A DNA stretch of 64,000 bases from CAZKSN01 sp964555585 (GCA_964555585.1 CAZKSN010000004.1:1-64000); one strand, 5' to 3'. Positions 7,657-16,845 are shown, counted from the stretch's first letter. Notes: generated by a model from the letters alone, not told the origin. A program made the numbers and translations.

Positions 7657-7735
7657 AAATCACCCACTATTATAAAATTATATCATTATTTAATTAATAA
7701 TAAAATTCTTTTCACAAAATTTTCATTTTAGTTTA

Positions 7736-8380
7736 CTAATTTTCTGACAACAATTTAATTGCCTTGCTTGTACCTATTCTGTCACAGCCTAAATTAATAA
7801 ATGTTTCAAGTGATTCTATTGAATTAATTCCTCCAGAGGCTTTAATTTTTACATCAGAACTCAAATGTGCTTTAAATAATATTATATCTTTTTCTAATGC
7901 GCCTTCAGTTCCAAAACCTGTGGATGTTTTTATATAATCCGCTTTAGTTTTAGATATAATCTTGCAAAGCTTTATCTTTTCTTTATCTGTCAAATAACAT
8001 GTTTCAATGATTACTTTTAATATTTTATCTTTAGTTATATTCTTTACAGAGGCAATTTCCTTTTCAATTTTTTTAAAATCCTTATTTTTTACATCTGTAA
8101 TATTTATTACCATGTCAATTTCATTTGCTCCATCTTTTATAGCTTGCTTAGCTTCTGATTCTTTTATTAAACTGTAACCTAATGGAAAGCCTACTACAGT
8201 ACATATATTTAATTTATTTCCATAGTTCTTTTTAACCCTTGATACATAGCAAGGTGGAATGCAAACACTGGCTGTATTATATTTTATCGCTTCACTGCAT
8301 AAATTTTTTATCTGTTCCCAAGTTGAAGTTGGAGATAATAAAGTATGATCTATATACTTATAAATTTCATTTTTTTTCAT
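7736..8380 (-). CDS. deoC: Deoxyribose-phosphate aldolase
   Basis: 214 residues. Cleaves 2-deoxyribose-5-phosphate to glyceraldehyde-3-phosphate and acetaldehyde in nucleoside salvage. The active site is complete: D89 in NEIDMVIN, Schiff-base K151 in YIKTSTGF and K180 in KIKASGGI. The start at ATG 8380 follows AGGAGG and gives the usual MKKNEIYKYIDHTLL. An in-frame ATG at 8443 would add 21 atypical residues and runs through the terminator at 8434-8457, so it is rejected. The gene works with the pyrimidine-nucleoside phosphorylase encoded at 33.5-34.8 kb, although they are not in one operon here. Confidence 0.95.
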   Translation of the reverse strand: MKKNEIYKYIDHTLLSPTSTWEQIKNLCSEAIKYNTASVCIPPCYVSRVKKNYGNKLNICTVVGFPLGYSLIKESEAKQAIKDGANEIDMVINITDVKNKDFKKIEKEIASVKNITKDKILKVIIETCYLTDKEKIKLCKIISKTKADYIKTSTGFGTEGALEKDIILFKAHLSSDVKIKASGGINSIESLETFINLGCDRIGTSKAIKLLSEN

Positions 8381-8433
8381 AAAAATCTTCTTCCTCCTAT
8401 TTATTTCTATTTTAGCATAAAATATTAATAAAA

Positions 8434-8457
8434 AAATACTCAAATAGTTGAGTATTT
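8434..8457 (-). terminator. Terminator of the 403-residue membrane protein gene
   Basis: AAATACTCAA (8434-8443), loop ATAG, TTGAGTATTT (8448-8457). Read on the minus strand, it is followed by a run of T. Confidence 0.88.
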
Positions 8458-8463
8458 GTAAAA

Positions 8464-9675
8464 TTAACTTTTATTATTGGTATATTTGAAATGTCGTCCA
8501 GAATAATTAGGGTCATAGGTAATCTCTTTTCCAAACCATGATGGTATTACAAATTTAGATGATTCTTCAGAGTCCTTAAACTTCACTCTTGCAATATTCA
8601 GTCCTTCAAACAGATCTTTATAAACATCTAACAATATTGTTGTTTCTACATTTTTTATCGGAATAGTATAACAAGTAAGTTTATATACAGGATTGTCACC
8701 GTTAAGTTCTAAAAATTCTTTATATCTCTTTTCTGTTATTTCAACTGTGTAAGTATCTCTAGAAGAATCAGGATAACCTAGTTCGTTATGTAAATTATTT
8801 TTTTCAATGATTTTAGTGATGATCATATATTTATCATCACATTTTCTAATGCTTCTCTCAGCATAATCATAATCATTAGGAAATTGCAAATAGAATTGTT
8901 CCCAGTTCTGTGAATTGATTGAATTTTCAATAGCTGAAGATATTTTTTTAGAATCAATCAAAAATCTTCTTATTTTTTCATTATTTTGATTTGTTTTTTC
9001 CTTATTAAGTACATCTTTTAAACCATAGGTTATTTTTGTAAAAAAATTTAGTTTAGATTCTGTTAAAGATTCTTTAACAAATAATTTAAATTTATTATAA
9101 TATTCATTATTGAATTTACGAAGTTTTTCATTTACCTTCTTAATATTTGAAAATAATATTGCCAAGGCACTTATGTGTAGCACTGTATCAATTATTTGAG
9201 TAATCGCCGCACCTACAGCTCCATATTCGGCAACAATACCCATAGAAAAATAGTCAAATAGCATTGGAGCAACAGCACCCAAAATAATTAATATAGAATT
9301 AGTTTGAGCTTTTTCTCTTTTCTTATGATTATTAAATTTCAGAAAAATCTGACTTAAAGTTTTAATATCATGTTTAAACATTCCTTTAACAGTTAATGAA
9401 GGATCAAGTAACCTTTCAGTTTCAAGAAGTCCCTTAATAACATCAAATAAATCTTTTACAGCTTTAATTCTTGTCAAAGTTAAAAATAAAATAGCAATTA
9501 TCGTTGCTAAGCTTGCTCCTAAAAAACTTGCTAAAACCGCTGCACCCATGCGAAAAGCAAAATCAACAAAAAATGGAATTAAATATGCCTGATATAATTT
9601 TCTTCTTACAAACTTAAGTTTCCTTACTATATAATTTTCCTGTTCATTATTTTGTTCATTTGATATTTTTTTCAT
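8464..9675 (-). CDS. Membrane protein of unknown function
   Basis: 403 residues, family not recognised. Two hydrophobic hairpins are visible: about 32-72 (a Gly/Ala-rich AAVLASFLGASLATIIA segment) and about 126-178. Between and around them are basic, coiled-coil-prone stretches. Residues 185 to 403 look like a soluble cytoplasmic domain with a repeated charged pattern and a strand-rich end. No signal peptide and no catalytic motif are seen. It is monocistronic between terminators at 8434 and 9747. The symmetric layout, with two membrane pairs and a long soluble tail, suggests a sensor, a scaffold or a phage/stress-defence effector, but nothing in the sequence decides this. Confidence 0.75.
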   Translation of the reverse strand: MKKISNEQNNEQENYIVRKLKFVRRKLYQAYLIPFFVDFAFRMGAAVLASFLGASLATIIAILFLTLTRIKAVKDLFDVIKGLLETERLLDPSLTVKGMFKHDIKTLSQIFLKFNNHKKREKAQTNSILIILGAVAPMLFDYFSMGIVAEYGAVGAAITQIIDTVLHISALAILFSNIKKVNEKLRKFNNEYYNKFKLFVKESLTESKLNFFTKITYGLKDVLNKEKTNQNNEKIRRFLIDSKKISSAIENSINSQNWEQFYLQFPNDYDYAERSIRKCDDKYMIITKIIEKNNLHNELGYPDSSRDTYTVEITEKRYKEFLELNGDNPVYKLTCYTIPIKNVETTILLDVYKDLFEGLNIARVKFKDSEESSKFVIPSWFGKEITYDPNYSGRHFKYTNNKS

Positions 9676-9746
9676 AAATACTTTTCCTTATATATAATTA
9701 TCTTAAAATTAGTATATCATCCTTTTGTAAAAGTTAAAATAAAAAC

Positions 9747-9768
9747 CCATAAACATTTAGTTTATAGG
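9747..9768 (-). terminator. Terminator of the UDG-like gene
   Basis: CC-ATAAAC (9747-9754), loop ATTTA, GTTTAT-A-GG (9760-9768) with one bulged A. On the minus strand a T-rich tract follows. It is almost the same hairpin as that at 10574-10597. Confidence 0.8.
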
Positions 9769-9787
9769 ATTCATTATTATAATTATT

Positions 9788-10456
9788 TTATAAGGTTAAT
9801 TTTTCCTTAATTTCGTTTTCTATTATCCATTTTAAATCTTCAATTGTTTTATCAATGTTAAATCTACCGTTTCCTACTGGATAAAATAAAGAATAAAAAT
9901 TATATATATTTGAATTGATTTCTTTTTGAAATTTCTTTTTTCTACATTGTGAAACTGATATTTTTTCGTTAAGTACTATTGAACTTACCTGATTGCCAAA
10001 TAATATTATTATTTTAGGTTTTACTATTTCCATTTCTCTTAAAAACAAATCTAAATATTGCTTATAAATATCATTAGGTAATTTTCTCGCATCAAGTTGA
10101 GTACATTTACCTAAATTAGTAATATAGCATTTATTTTCAGCAATATTAGAGTAAACTTCTTCAGCAAACTCTTCAGTCCAGTCTTTATCTTTTATAATCT
10201 TAATTTTATTATAAATAACTTCCTTTAATAAATCCAAAGCATAAAATAAGTCCCAAATATTTTTAGTTCCTATCCACGGAGATTTTATTCCTTTCCATTC
10301 TTTTGCAGAGGCAATATTTTTGCCTGTCGGATTCATGAATACAAAACAAACATCTGGTTTTTCTTCACAACCACCATTACATATTGCATCTAATTCTTTT
10401 GCTCCATATTTGTTTTGTAAATTTTGAAATTTTTTATTTAATTCTTTTAGTGTCAT
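9788..10456 (-). CDS. Uracil-DNA glycosylase superfamily-like protein
   Basis: 222 residues. Landmarks fit the UDG superfamily: FVFMNPTGKN near residue 38 (motif 1 region with N-P), CYITNLGKC near 112 (central strand), KIIILFGNQVSS near 150, and a late YPVGNGR in place of the usual HPS motif. Family enzymes remove uracil or other damaged bases from DNA. The atypical motif 2 and the lack of the four Cys of family 4 leave its activity uncertain. It has its own likely promoter on the minus strand, TTGTGG-17-TATAAT (10512-10540), and its own terminator, so it is an independent cistron placed just after rpsI. AGAGGTAT precedes the start. Confidence 0.65.
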   Translation of the reverse strand: MTLKELNKKFQNLQNKYGAKELDAICNGGCEEKPDVCFVFMNPTGKNIASAKEWKGIKSPWIGTKNIWDLFYALDLLKEVIYNKIKIIKDKDWTEEFAEEVYSNIAENKCYITNLGKCTQLDARKLPNDIYKQYLDLFLREMEIVKPKIIILFGNQVSSIVLNEKISVSQCRKKKFQKEINSNIYNFYSLFYPVGNGRFNIDKTIEDLKWIIENEIKEKLTL

Positions 10457-10573
10457 TTTTTAATACCTCTATTCGTTATTATACTTGTGAGTTAAATATA
10501 TTACTAATAATATTATACATGTGTATCTTACATACCACAATTGTCTTTATTCTTAATTTAGAGTGTAAAAAAA

Positions 10574-10597
10574 CCATAAACATTGAGTTTATAGGTT
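10574..10597 (-). terminator. Terminator of the rplM-rpsI operon
   Basis: ACC-ATAAAC, loop ATTGA, GTTTAT-A-GGT, lying just after the rpsI stop when read on the minus strand and followed by seven T. It shares its stem and its single bulged A with the hairpin at 9747. Confidence 0.85.
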
Positions 10598-10606
10598 TTA
10601 TTATTT

Positions 10607-11002
10607 CTATCTCTTGCTAAACTGTGGTGCTCTTCTAGCTTTTTTAAGTCCGTATTTTTTACGTTCTTTTATTCTAGGATCTCTTGTAATCATACCTTCA
10701 GTTTTTAAAACAGTTCTGAATGATGGATCAAATTTTAATAATGCTCTAGTAAGACCTAATCTAATAGCTCCAGTCTGACCATTATAACCTCCACCCTTTA
10801 CAGTGATTTCTACATCAAATTTTCCTACTGTATCAGTTAATTCAAAAGGTTGATTTAAATCCATAAATAAAGTTTCATGTGGTAAATAAGCATGAACATC
10901 TTGTTTATTTACAGTTATCTTTCCTTTTCCAAGAGTCATTTTTATTTGAGCTATACTTCTTTTTCTTCTTCCGGTAGCTATCCAAGTTTTATTTTCAGCC
11001 AT
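10607..11002 (-). CDS. rpsI: Small ribosomal subunit protein S9 (uS9)
   Basis: 131 residues, the usual length. Typical features are TGRRKRSIAQIKM at the start, the glycine-rich GGGYNGQTGAIRLGLTRALL centre, and the basic ending KKARRAPQFSKR, whose terminal Lys-Arg reaches the P-site tRNA in the 30S subunit. The family consensus tail is SKR, and it is conserved here. It lies ten bases after rplM, the standard L13-S9 operon, and ends in the terminator at 10574. Confidence 0.98.
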   Translation of the reverse strand: MAENKTWIATGRRKRSIAQIKMTLGKGKITVNKQDVHAYLPHETLFMDLNQPFELTDTVGKFDVEITVKGGGYNGQTGAIRLGLTRALLKFDPSFRTVLKTEGMITRDPRIKERKKYGLKKARRAPQFSKR

Positions 11003-11012
11003 TATTTTCCTC

Positions 11013-11441
11013 CTATAATTCTATTGTTTCTGGTTTTTGAGCAACTTGATTGTGTTCAGCATTTTCGTAAACAAATAATTTTCTGAACATTTGTCTACCT
11101 AATCTACCTTTTGGCAACATACCTTTAATTGCTTTTTCTACCATTTCAACAGAATAATTTTCTTTCATTTCTTTAGCAGTTCTGGTTCTAAGACCTCCTG
11201 GAAATCCACTATGATTGTAATACATCTTCTTTTCTAATTTATCTCCAGTAAGATTAACTTTACCAGTATTAATAATAATTACATTATCTCCACAATCTAT
11301 ATGAGGTGTAAAATTTGGTTTATGTTTTCCACGTAATAAATGTGCAGCTTTAGAAGCAACTCTACCTAAATTCTTATCTTCTGCATCTATAAGATACCAA
11401 TTACGTTTTACATCTTCTTTTCTTAACATAAATGTTTTCAT
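11013..11441 (-). CDS. rplM: Large ribosomal subunit protein L13 (uL13)
   Basis: 142 residues from ATG 11441, which follows GAAGGAG. The ATG-like start 21 bases further upstream lies before that ribosome site and would add MIKEGEK, so it is rejected. Typical features are [16 protein letters not shown] near the start, [22 protein letters not shown] in the middle, and [19 protein letters not shown] near the end. L13 is an early 50S assembly protein. It is first in the two-gene operon with rpsI and is driven by the promoter at 11516-11544. Confidence 0.98.
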   Translation of the reverse strand: MKTFMLRKEDVKRNWYLIDAEDKNLGRVASKAAHLLRGKHKPNFTPHIDCGDNVIIINTGKVNLTGDKLEKKMYYNHSGFPGGLRTRTAKEMKENYSVEMVEKAIKGMLPKGRLGRQMFRKLFVYENAEHNQVAQKPETIEL

Positions 11442-11515
11442 TTTTTCTCCTTCTTTAATCACACCTAATTATTTTCCCAAGACAATTAAGTATAAATTAA
11501 AATGTACCGAGTATG

Positions 11516-11544
11516 ATTATACTAAACTATTATGTATATGTCAA
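11516..11544 (-). promoter_or_regulatory. Promoter of the rplM-rpsI operon
   Basis: On the minus strand: TTGACA (11539-11544), a 17-bp spacer, TATAAT (11516-11521). Consensus at all positions. It leaves a 5' leader of roughly 65 bases before rplM, long enough for an autoregulatory structure, but I see no clear hairpin. Confidence 0.9.
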
Positions 11545-11589
11545 ACAAATTTTTACTGTTTTTTACAGATTTTATCTATATTCATTATC

Positions 11590-11618
11590 TTGACAAAAAC
11601 ATTATATGATTATAAAAT
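11590..11618 (+). promoter_or_regulatory. Promoter of the Cys-repeat surface protein gene
   Basis: TTGACA (11590-11595), 17-bp spacer, TAAAAT (11613-11618). It diverges from the rplM promoter. Confidence 0.75.
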
Positions 11619-11651
11619 TATAATATAATAAAAGAATAATATGGAGGAGCC

Positions 11652-12644
11652 ATGGAAAAGAATAAAATATGGATAATATTACTATCTATCTTGATATTAA
11701 TATTTATTGGATTTGGCATCTATGGTTTGTTGAATTATAAAACTGATAATAAAAAAGAATATGAAATAAAAATATTATATTACCTTGATGAAATTGAAGA
11801 AATTGAAGAAATACCTAAAAATACTGAAGAAGTATTATATAAATTTGATAAATATGTTTGTACCAATAAAATAACCGGAACATGGGATGAGGACAGTTGG
11901 ACTTTCACACCTAATGTCACTACTGATGGCACATGTAAATTGTACTTTTTAAGTACTAAACATGATGTTACATTAAATATATCCAATGGTGCTTTGGAAT
12001 TAAATGCAGTTACCTTGATTGAAGATGGAAAAGACGGAACATTTCTTATAACTCCCAACGAGGGGTATGTTTTTGAATCTTCAACTTGTTCCAATCAAGA
12101 AGAAATATTCTGGGATGAGGAAAGCAATGAATTAACCGTAAAAACTATTGAAAGTGACACCACATGTGCTGTCATGTTTAAATTAAATGAATTTGAAGTG
12201 GAAATTGTAGTAAATAACGGAAAGGGAGCTACAGTGCTAACATCTCAATATGGACAGGAATTAACATCTAGCGTCACTGCATCTTCTGGATATGGGAATC
12301 CTAAAGTAACATGTACAAATAGTCAAACTGGAACATGGACAAATAATACCTTTAAAATTGAAAGTGTCACCAATAATACAAAATGTACTGTAAGTTTTGA
12401 ATTGACTCAGACAACTCCTACCTTATACACAGTATCATTAACTTTAAATGGACATGGATCATATCCTGGACCTGCACAGGTTATCTCTGGAGGAACCGCA
12501 TATTTTAATATAATACCTGAAAACGGATATAAAATAGGAAGTATTTCTGACTGTACCAATGCAACATTCAATGATTTATTAGTAACAGTATCAAGTGTAG
12601 TGAAGAATACAACGTGTACAGTAAATATGATTCCAAATGAATAG
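11652..12644 (+). CDS. Membrane-anchored surface protein with four Cys-paired InlB-B-like repeats
   Basis: 330 residues. Residues 6-27 are an uncleaved membrane anchor, followed by an acidic linker (45-60 is Glu/Ile-rich). The rest consists of four strand-rich units of about 75 residues, each with two Cys: C70/C95, C146/C172, C221/C245 and C301/C322. Shared wording is TCTNxxTGTW before and TTCxVxF after a loop, and units 2 and 4 have EGY or NGY turns. The units resemble divergent InlB B-repeat domains, found in surface proteins of Bacillota. The even spacing suggests one disulfide per unit. GGAGGAG precedes the ATG, and a compact terminator overlaps the stop. Role: likely cell-surface display or binding; ligand unknown. 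Confidence 0.8.
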   Translation: MEKNKIWIILLSILILIFIGFGIYGLLNYKTDNKKEYEIKILYYLDEIEEIEEIPKNTEEVLYKFDKYVCTNKITGTWDEDSWTFTPNVTTDGTCKLYFLSTKHDVTLNISNGALELNAVTLIEDGKDGTFLITPNEGYVFESSTCSNQEEIFWDEESNELTVKTIESDTTCAVMFKLNEFEVEIVVNNGKGATVLTSQYGQELTSSVTASSGYGNPKVTCTNSQTGTWTNNTFKIESVTNNTKCTVSFELTQTTPTLYTVSLTLNGHGSYPGPAQVISGGTAYFNIIPENGYKIGSISDCTNATFNDLLVTVSSVVKNTTCTVNMIPNE

Positions 12645-12661
12645 ACCTTTTGGTCTTTTTT
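12643..12661 (+). terminator. Compact terminator overlapping the stop codon
   Basis: AGACC (12643-12647), loop TTTT, GGTCT (12652-12656), then T-run. The stem starts inside the TAG stop. Confidence 0.8.
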
Positions 12662-12697
12662 ATTGAATTTATTTATTAAAAATGTTAAATTAAATTT

Positions 12698-13660
12698 ATG
12701 TGGAAAATAGGAAATGTTAAAATTAAAAATAGAATAGTATTTGCACCTATGGCTGGAGTTTCAAATATAAGCTACAGAGAAATCATAAAGGAAATGGGTG
12801 CTGGTTTAATATACACTGAAATGATAAGCAATATGGGAATAATACATAATAACAGAAAAACTATAGATTTATTAAAAATTAAAAATGAAGAAAGACCTAT
12901 AAATATTCAAATATTCGGGTCTGATTTAAATTCATTCGTAGAGGCTGCAAAATTTATTGAAAAAGAAATTAAACCAGACATTATAGATATTAATATGGGA
13001 TGTCCGGTTCCAAAAGTAGCTGTTAAATCTCAAGCCGGTTCTGCTTTACTGAAAAATCCTGATAAAGTATATGAAATTGTAAAGAGAGTGGTTAACTCCA
13101 TATCTATTCCGGTTACTGTTAAGATAAGAAGTGGTTGGGATATTAACAGTATTAATGCTGTTGAAATAGCAAAAGTTGTTGAAAAAGCAGGTGCAAGTGC
13201 AATATGTATTCACCCAAGAACAAGAGCACAAGGTTATAGCGGTTTAAGTAACTGGTCTATCATAAAAAAAGTTAAAGAAGCAGTAAATATTCCGGTAATA
13301 GGAAATGGAGATATTAATACAATTTATGATGCTAAAAGAATGATTGAAGAAACAGGTTGTGATGCAATTATGATTGGAAGAGCAACTCTTGGAAATCCTT
13401 GGTTTATTAGAGAATGTTTAGAATTTATTGAAAATAATAAAATTATAGATAAACCAACTAAAAAAGAAAAAATAGATATGATAAAAAAACATTTTCAATT
13501 ACTAAAGAGCCATACAAATGAAAAACAAGCATTGCTTGAAATAAGAAGTCATGCTTTATGGTATATTAAAGGAATTGATAACAGTAAAGAAATTAAAAAT
13601 AAAATTATGAACACTAAAACCGAAATAGAATTTTTTGAAGTATTAAACTTAATAGAATAA
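12698..13660 (+). CDS. dusB: tRNA-dihydrouridine synthase, DusB family
   Basis: 320 residues. This FMN enzyme reduces uridines in tRNA with NADPH. Visible features are the N-terminal FAPMAGVSN FMN loop, the catalytic Cys C102 in NMGCPVPKV, KIRSGWD, IHPRTRAQGYSG and GNGDI with IMIGRATLGNPW, all typical of DusB. The family start pattern (xWKIGNVKIKNRIVFAPM) fits ATG 12698, although its ribosome site is weak. It lies between the surface-protein terminator and metG. Bacilli often place dus near lysS in the cysS-side region, so the location is plausible. Confidence 0.95.
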   Translation: MWKIGNVKIKNRIVFAPMAGVSNISYREIIKEMGAGLIYTEMISNMGIIHNNRKTIDLLKIKNEERPINIQIFGSDLNSFVEAAKFIEKEIKPDIIDINMGCPVPKVAVKSQAGSALLKNPDKVYEIVKRVVNSISIPVTVKIRSGWDINSINAVEIAKVVEKAGASAICIHPRTRAQGYSGLSNWSIIKKVKEAVNIPVIGNGDINTIYDAKRMIEETGCDAIMIGRATLGNPWFIRECLEFIENNKIIDKPTKKEKIDMIKKHFQLLKSHTNEKQALLEIRSHALWYIKGIDNSKEIKNKIMNTKTEIEFFEVLNLIE

Positions 13661-13713
13661 ATATATATTTAAAAATTCATGTTTTTATGCTAGAATTAAT
13701 GCAGGTGAAAATT

Positions 13714-15303
13714 ATGCAAGAAAAAGAGACATTTTATATTACAACTCCAATCTATTATCCAAGTAGAAAATTTACTTTAGGAAACTGTTATACCACAGTT
13801 GCATGTGATGTAATTGCTAGATTTAATAGAATGATGGGTAAAGCTGTTTTTTACTTAACTGGAACTGATGAACATGGTCAAAAAATTGAAAATGTTGCTT
13901 TAAGTGCAGGTAAAAGCGAAATTGAATATTTAAATGAAATAGTAGATGATGCTAAGGAATTATGGTCAAAACTAGATATTTCATATGATTTTTTCATTAG
14001 AACAACAGCTGAATTTCATGAAAAAACTGTTAAAAAGATTATGAATATTCTCTATGAAAAGAATCAAATATATAAATCTAAATATAAGGGCTGGTATTGT
14101 ACACCGTGTGAATCTTTCTGGACCGAAACTCAATTGATTGATGGAAAATGTCCTGACTGTGGAAGAGAAGTTCATGAAGAAGAAGAAGAAGCATATTTTT
14201 TTAAATTAAGTGAATATACAGATAAAATTATGAATTTATATAAAGAAAATCCAAATTTCTTACAGCCAAAATCAAGAGTCAATGAAATGGTAAACAACTT
14301 CTTAAAAGATGGCTTAAAAGATTTATGCGTTACTAGAACAAGTGTTAAATGGGGAGTAAGTGTGGAATTTGATCCTAAACATATCGTATATGTATGGATA
14401 GATGCATTAACTAATTATATAACTGCTTTAGGATACTTACAGGATAATGATGATAATTTTAACAAATTTTGGCCTGCTGATGTACATGTGGTCGGAAAAG
14501 AAATAGTAAGATTTCACGCTATAATATGGCCAGCTATATTAATGGCATTAGATTTACCTTTACCAAAACAAATACTCGGTCACGGATGGCTATTGTTCGG
14601 AGGAGAAAAATTAAGTAAAAGCAAAGAATCAAACTTAAGAGAAGTAATGGATCCAAGGATACTAATAAAAAGATATGGTTCAGATCCGGTTAGATTTTAT
14701 CTTGTAAAAGAAGTTCCATTCGGATCTGATGGAATATATACTCAGGAATTATTCTTAAAATCATTCAACAATAATTTATCTAATACTATTGGAAACCTTG
14801 TTTCAAGAACATTGTCAATGATAGAAAAATATTGTAATGGCTATATTCCAAAAAATGAAATCAATGAAGGCATAAATTTTCAAAATGATATATTGAGATA
14901 TATTGACAATACTTTTAATTACATGAAAACATATGATATATCTAATGCACTTAATGAAATAATTGAAATATTTAACAGATCAAATAAATATATTGATGAA
15001 ACTGAGCCTTGGGCTTTATCCAAGGATGAAAAAAATAAAGAAAAATTAAATGGAGTTTTGTATAATTTAAGCGAAGCTATCATAAAAGGAGCCACTCTGC
15101 TTCTTCCGTTTTTAACTGTTCAAACTAAAAATATATTTAATCAATTTAATATGAGTGTTCCTGAATCATTTGATAATATCAAGATATTTGGTAATTTAAA
15201 AACAAATTTAAAAATTGAAAAGAAAGAAGCATTATATCAGAGGTTAGATATTGATAAGGAAAACGAAGAATTGTATAAAATTGCTGATGACGCTACAAAA
15301 TAA
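13714..15303 (+). CDS. metG: Methionyl-tRNA synthetase
   Basis: 529 residues from ATG 13714 (AGGTG upstream, MQEKETFYITTPIYYPS as in the family); the earlier in-frame ATG 13687 adds nine atypical residues. The HIGH equivalent is FTLGN (20-24) and the KMSKS equivalent is KLSKS near residue 300. A Cys4 zinc knuckle is formed by YCTPCESFW and CPDCG. The usual C-terminal EMAP/Trbp111 tRNA-binding domain of Bacillus MetG is absent, so this is the short form. The gene is followed by a clear terminator. Confidence 0.97.
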   Translation: MQEKETFYITTPIYYPSRKFTLGNCYTTVACDVIARFNRMMGKAVFYLTGTDEHGQKIENVALSAGKSEIEYLNEIVDDAKELWSKLDISYDFFIRTTAEFHEKTVKKIMNILYEKNQIYKSKYKGWYCTPCESFWTETQLIDGKCPDCGREVHEEEEEAYFFKLSEYTDKIMNLYKENPNFLQPKSRVNEMVNNFLKDGLKDLCVTRTSVKWGVSVEFDPKHIVYVWIDALTNYITALGYLQDNDDNFNKFWPADVHVVGKEIVRFHAIIWPAILMALDLPLPKQILGHGWLLFGGEKLSKSKESNLREVMDPRILIKRYGSDPVRFYLVKEVPFGSDGIYTQELFLKSFNNNLSNTIGNLVSRTLSMIEKYCNGYIPKNEINEGINFQNDILRYIDNTFNYMKTYDISNALNEIIEIFNRSNKYIDETEPWALSKDEKNKEKLNGVLYNLSEAIIKGATLLLPFLTVQTKNIFNQFNMSVPESFDNIKIFGNLKTNLKIEKKEALYQRLDIDKENEELYKIADDATK

Positions 15304-15327
15304 AAAAGTGCTAATAACACTTTTTTT
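15302..15327 (+). terminator. metG terminator
   Basis: AAAAAAGTG, loop CTAATAA, CACTTTTTTT directly after the stop codon. Confidence 0.85.
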
Positions 15328-15435
15328 ATTTTTTAAAAAATACAGTGAAAATTTTGTGAAAACTTTGAATAATATCAAGATAAATATTGTAATATACTGA
15401 ACAGATGGTGTATAATTTTACTAGGAGGTAAGAAG

Positions 15436-16845
15436 ATGAAAAAAAATGGATTATTTAAAATATTATTAATCCTATTAATTGCAGTTAGTATTTTGACATG
15501 GTTTATACCAGCTAGTTATTACGATGGAACTGGAATGGTTGATTTGGGAATGTTTAGAATTGGATTTTTTGATTTCTTTCAATTTATCAATTTAACTTTT
15601 GACTTTTCAAATTTCTTTGTTGTAATATTGTTTTTACTAGCTATTGGTGCTTTGTATGGTGTTTTATCTAAAACTGGAGCATATAGAAACATTCTAGAGA
15701 AAATTGCAAAATCATTAAAAGGAAAGGAAAAAATATTCTTAATAGTAGTTACATTTGTATTTGCTGCTTTATCATCAGTATTTGGATTTGAATTATTAGT
15801 AATTATTTTTATCCCAGCAATAATATCATTGATATTAATGTTAGGATTTGATAAAGTTACTGCATTCATGGCTACATTTATGGCAAATTTAATTGGTGTA
15901 ATTGGAGCTACTTTATCTTATGCAACTGTAGGATATATAAATGAACAAATCGGAACAACTTTTGGGACTCAAATATTCGCAAAGATAGCTTTATTTGTAA
16001 TTTCATATTTAATTTATACAATGTTCTTACTAGGACATGCTGATAAAATTAAAAAATCAAAGAATAAAGAAGCTGCTGAAGAAGAAATGTTTGTTAGTGA
16101 AAAGAAAACTACAAAAGTTTCAAAATGGCCTGTTTATGCTTTATTTGGTGTTTTATTTGTAATTTTAGTATTAGCATGTACTAAATGGAATGAAGTATTT
16201 GGAATTGAAGTATTTCAAAATGTTCATAAAGCTGTTACAGAATTCACAATTAAGGATAATGCAGTATTCAGTTATATCTTAGGTGATATCTCTGAATTTG
16301 GTGCTTGGAGTTACAGTCAAATAACAGTTGTAATTTTAGTATTAACTTTAATCGTTGGTAAAATATATAAATTCAAGGGTTCAGAGATCATTGATTACAT
16401 GGTTGACGGTGCAAAGAAAATGATGAAGCCTGCTTTATTAGCAATATTTGCATATGCAATAGTATATATTGTCGGAAATACTGTATTCTTTAATACTATT
16501 ACTTCATGGGTAGTTGGATTAACTAAACATTTAAGTGTTGGTTTATCTTCAATAATCTTATTAGTAGGTTCTGTATTACATATTGATATGGTATACTTGT
16601 CAAGTTATATATTGCCAATTATTGCCGGAAGCTTCACAAATACAGCAGAAATAACTACACTTGCAATTATGTCACAATCTTTATATGGTGTTACAATGTT
16701 TGTTGCTCCTACTAGCATTATGTTAGTAATAGGACTTACATATTTAAATATCCCTTATAAAGAATGGTTAAAAACAAGCTGGAAGTTTGTATTACAACTA
16801 CTGGCAATAATTATTGTTATTTCATTGATAATCAGATATTTGTAA
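15436..16845 (+). CDS. YfcC family transporter (C4-dicarboxylate anaerobic carrier-like)
   Basis: 469 residues with about 11-12 hydrophobic segments, two of them flanking a basic cytoplasmic loop around residue 205. The start WFIPASYYDGTG, the GALYGVLSKTGAYRNIL stretch and a re-entrant-like VFGFELLVIIFIPAI segment match the YfcC/DcuC (PF03606) group of ion-coupled carriers. Its relatives move dicarboxylates, peptides or amino acids such as arginine and ornithine. The substrate cannot be told here. AGGAGG precedes the ATG, and the gene is monocistronic with its own terminator. Confidence 0.85.
   Translation: MKKNGLFKILLILLIAVSILTWFIPASYYDGTGMVDLGMFRIGFFDFFQFINLTFDFSNFFVVILFLLAIGALYGVLSKTGAYRNILEKIAKSLKGKEKIFLIVVTFVFAALSSVFGFELLVIIFIPAIISLILMLGFDKVTAFMATFMANLIGVIGATLSYATVGYINEQIGTTFGTQIFAKIALFVISYLIYTMFLLGHADKIKKSKNKEAAEEEMFVSEKKTTKVSKWPVYALFGVLFVILVLACTKWNEVFGIEVFQNVHKAVTEFTIKDNAVFSYILGDISEFGAWSYSQITVVILVLTLIVGKIYKFKGSEIIDYMVDGAKKMMKPALLAIFAYAIVYIVGNTVFFNTITSWVVGLTKHLSVGLSSIILLVGSVLHIDMVYLSSYILPIIAGSFTNTAEITTLAIMSQSLYGVTMFVAPTSIMLVIGLTYLNIPYKEWLKTSWKFVLQLLAIIIVISLIIRYL

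Noticed and set aside
8381..8443. Longer start for deoC
   Set aside because: The added 21 residues are not seen in the family and run through a terminator hairpin; AGGAGG favours ATG 8380.
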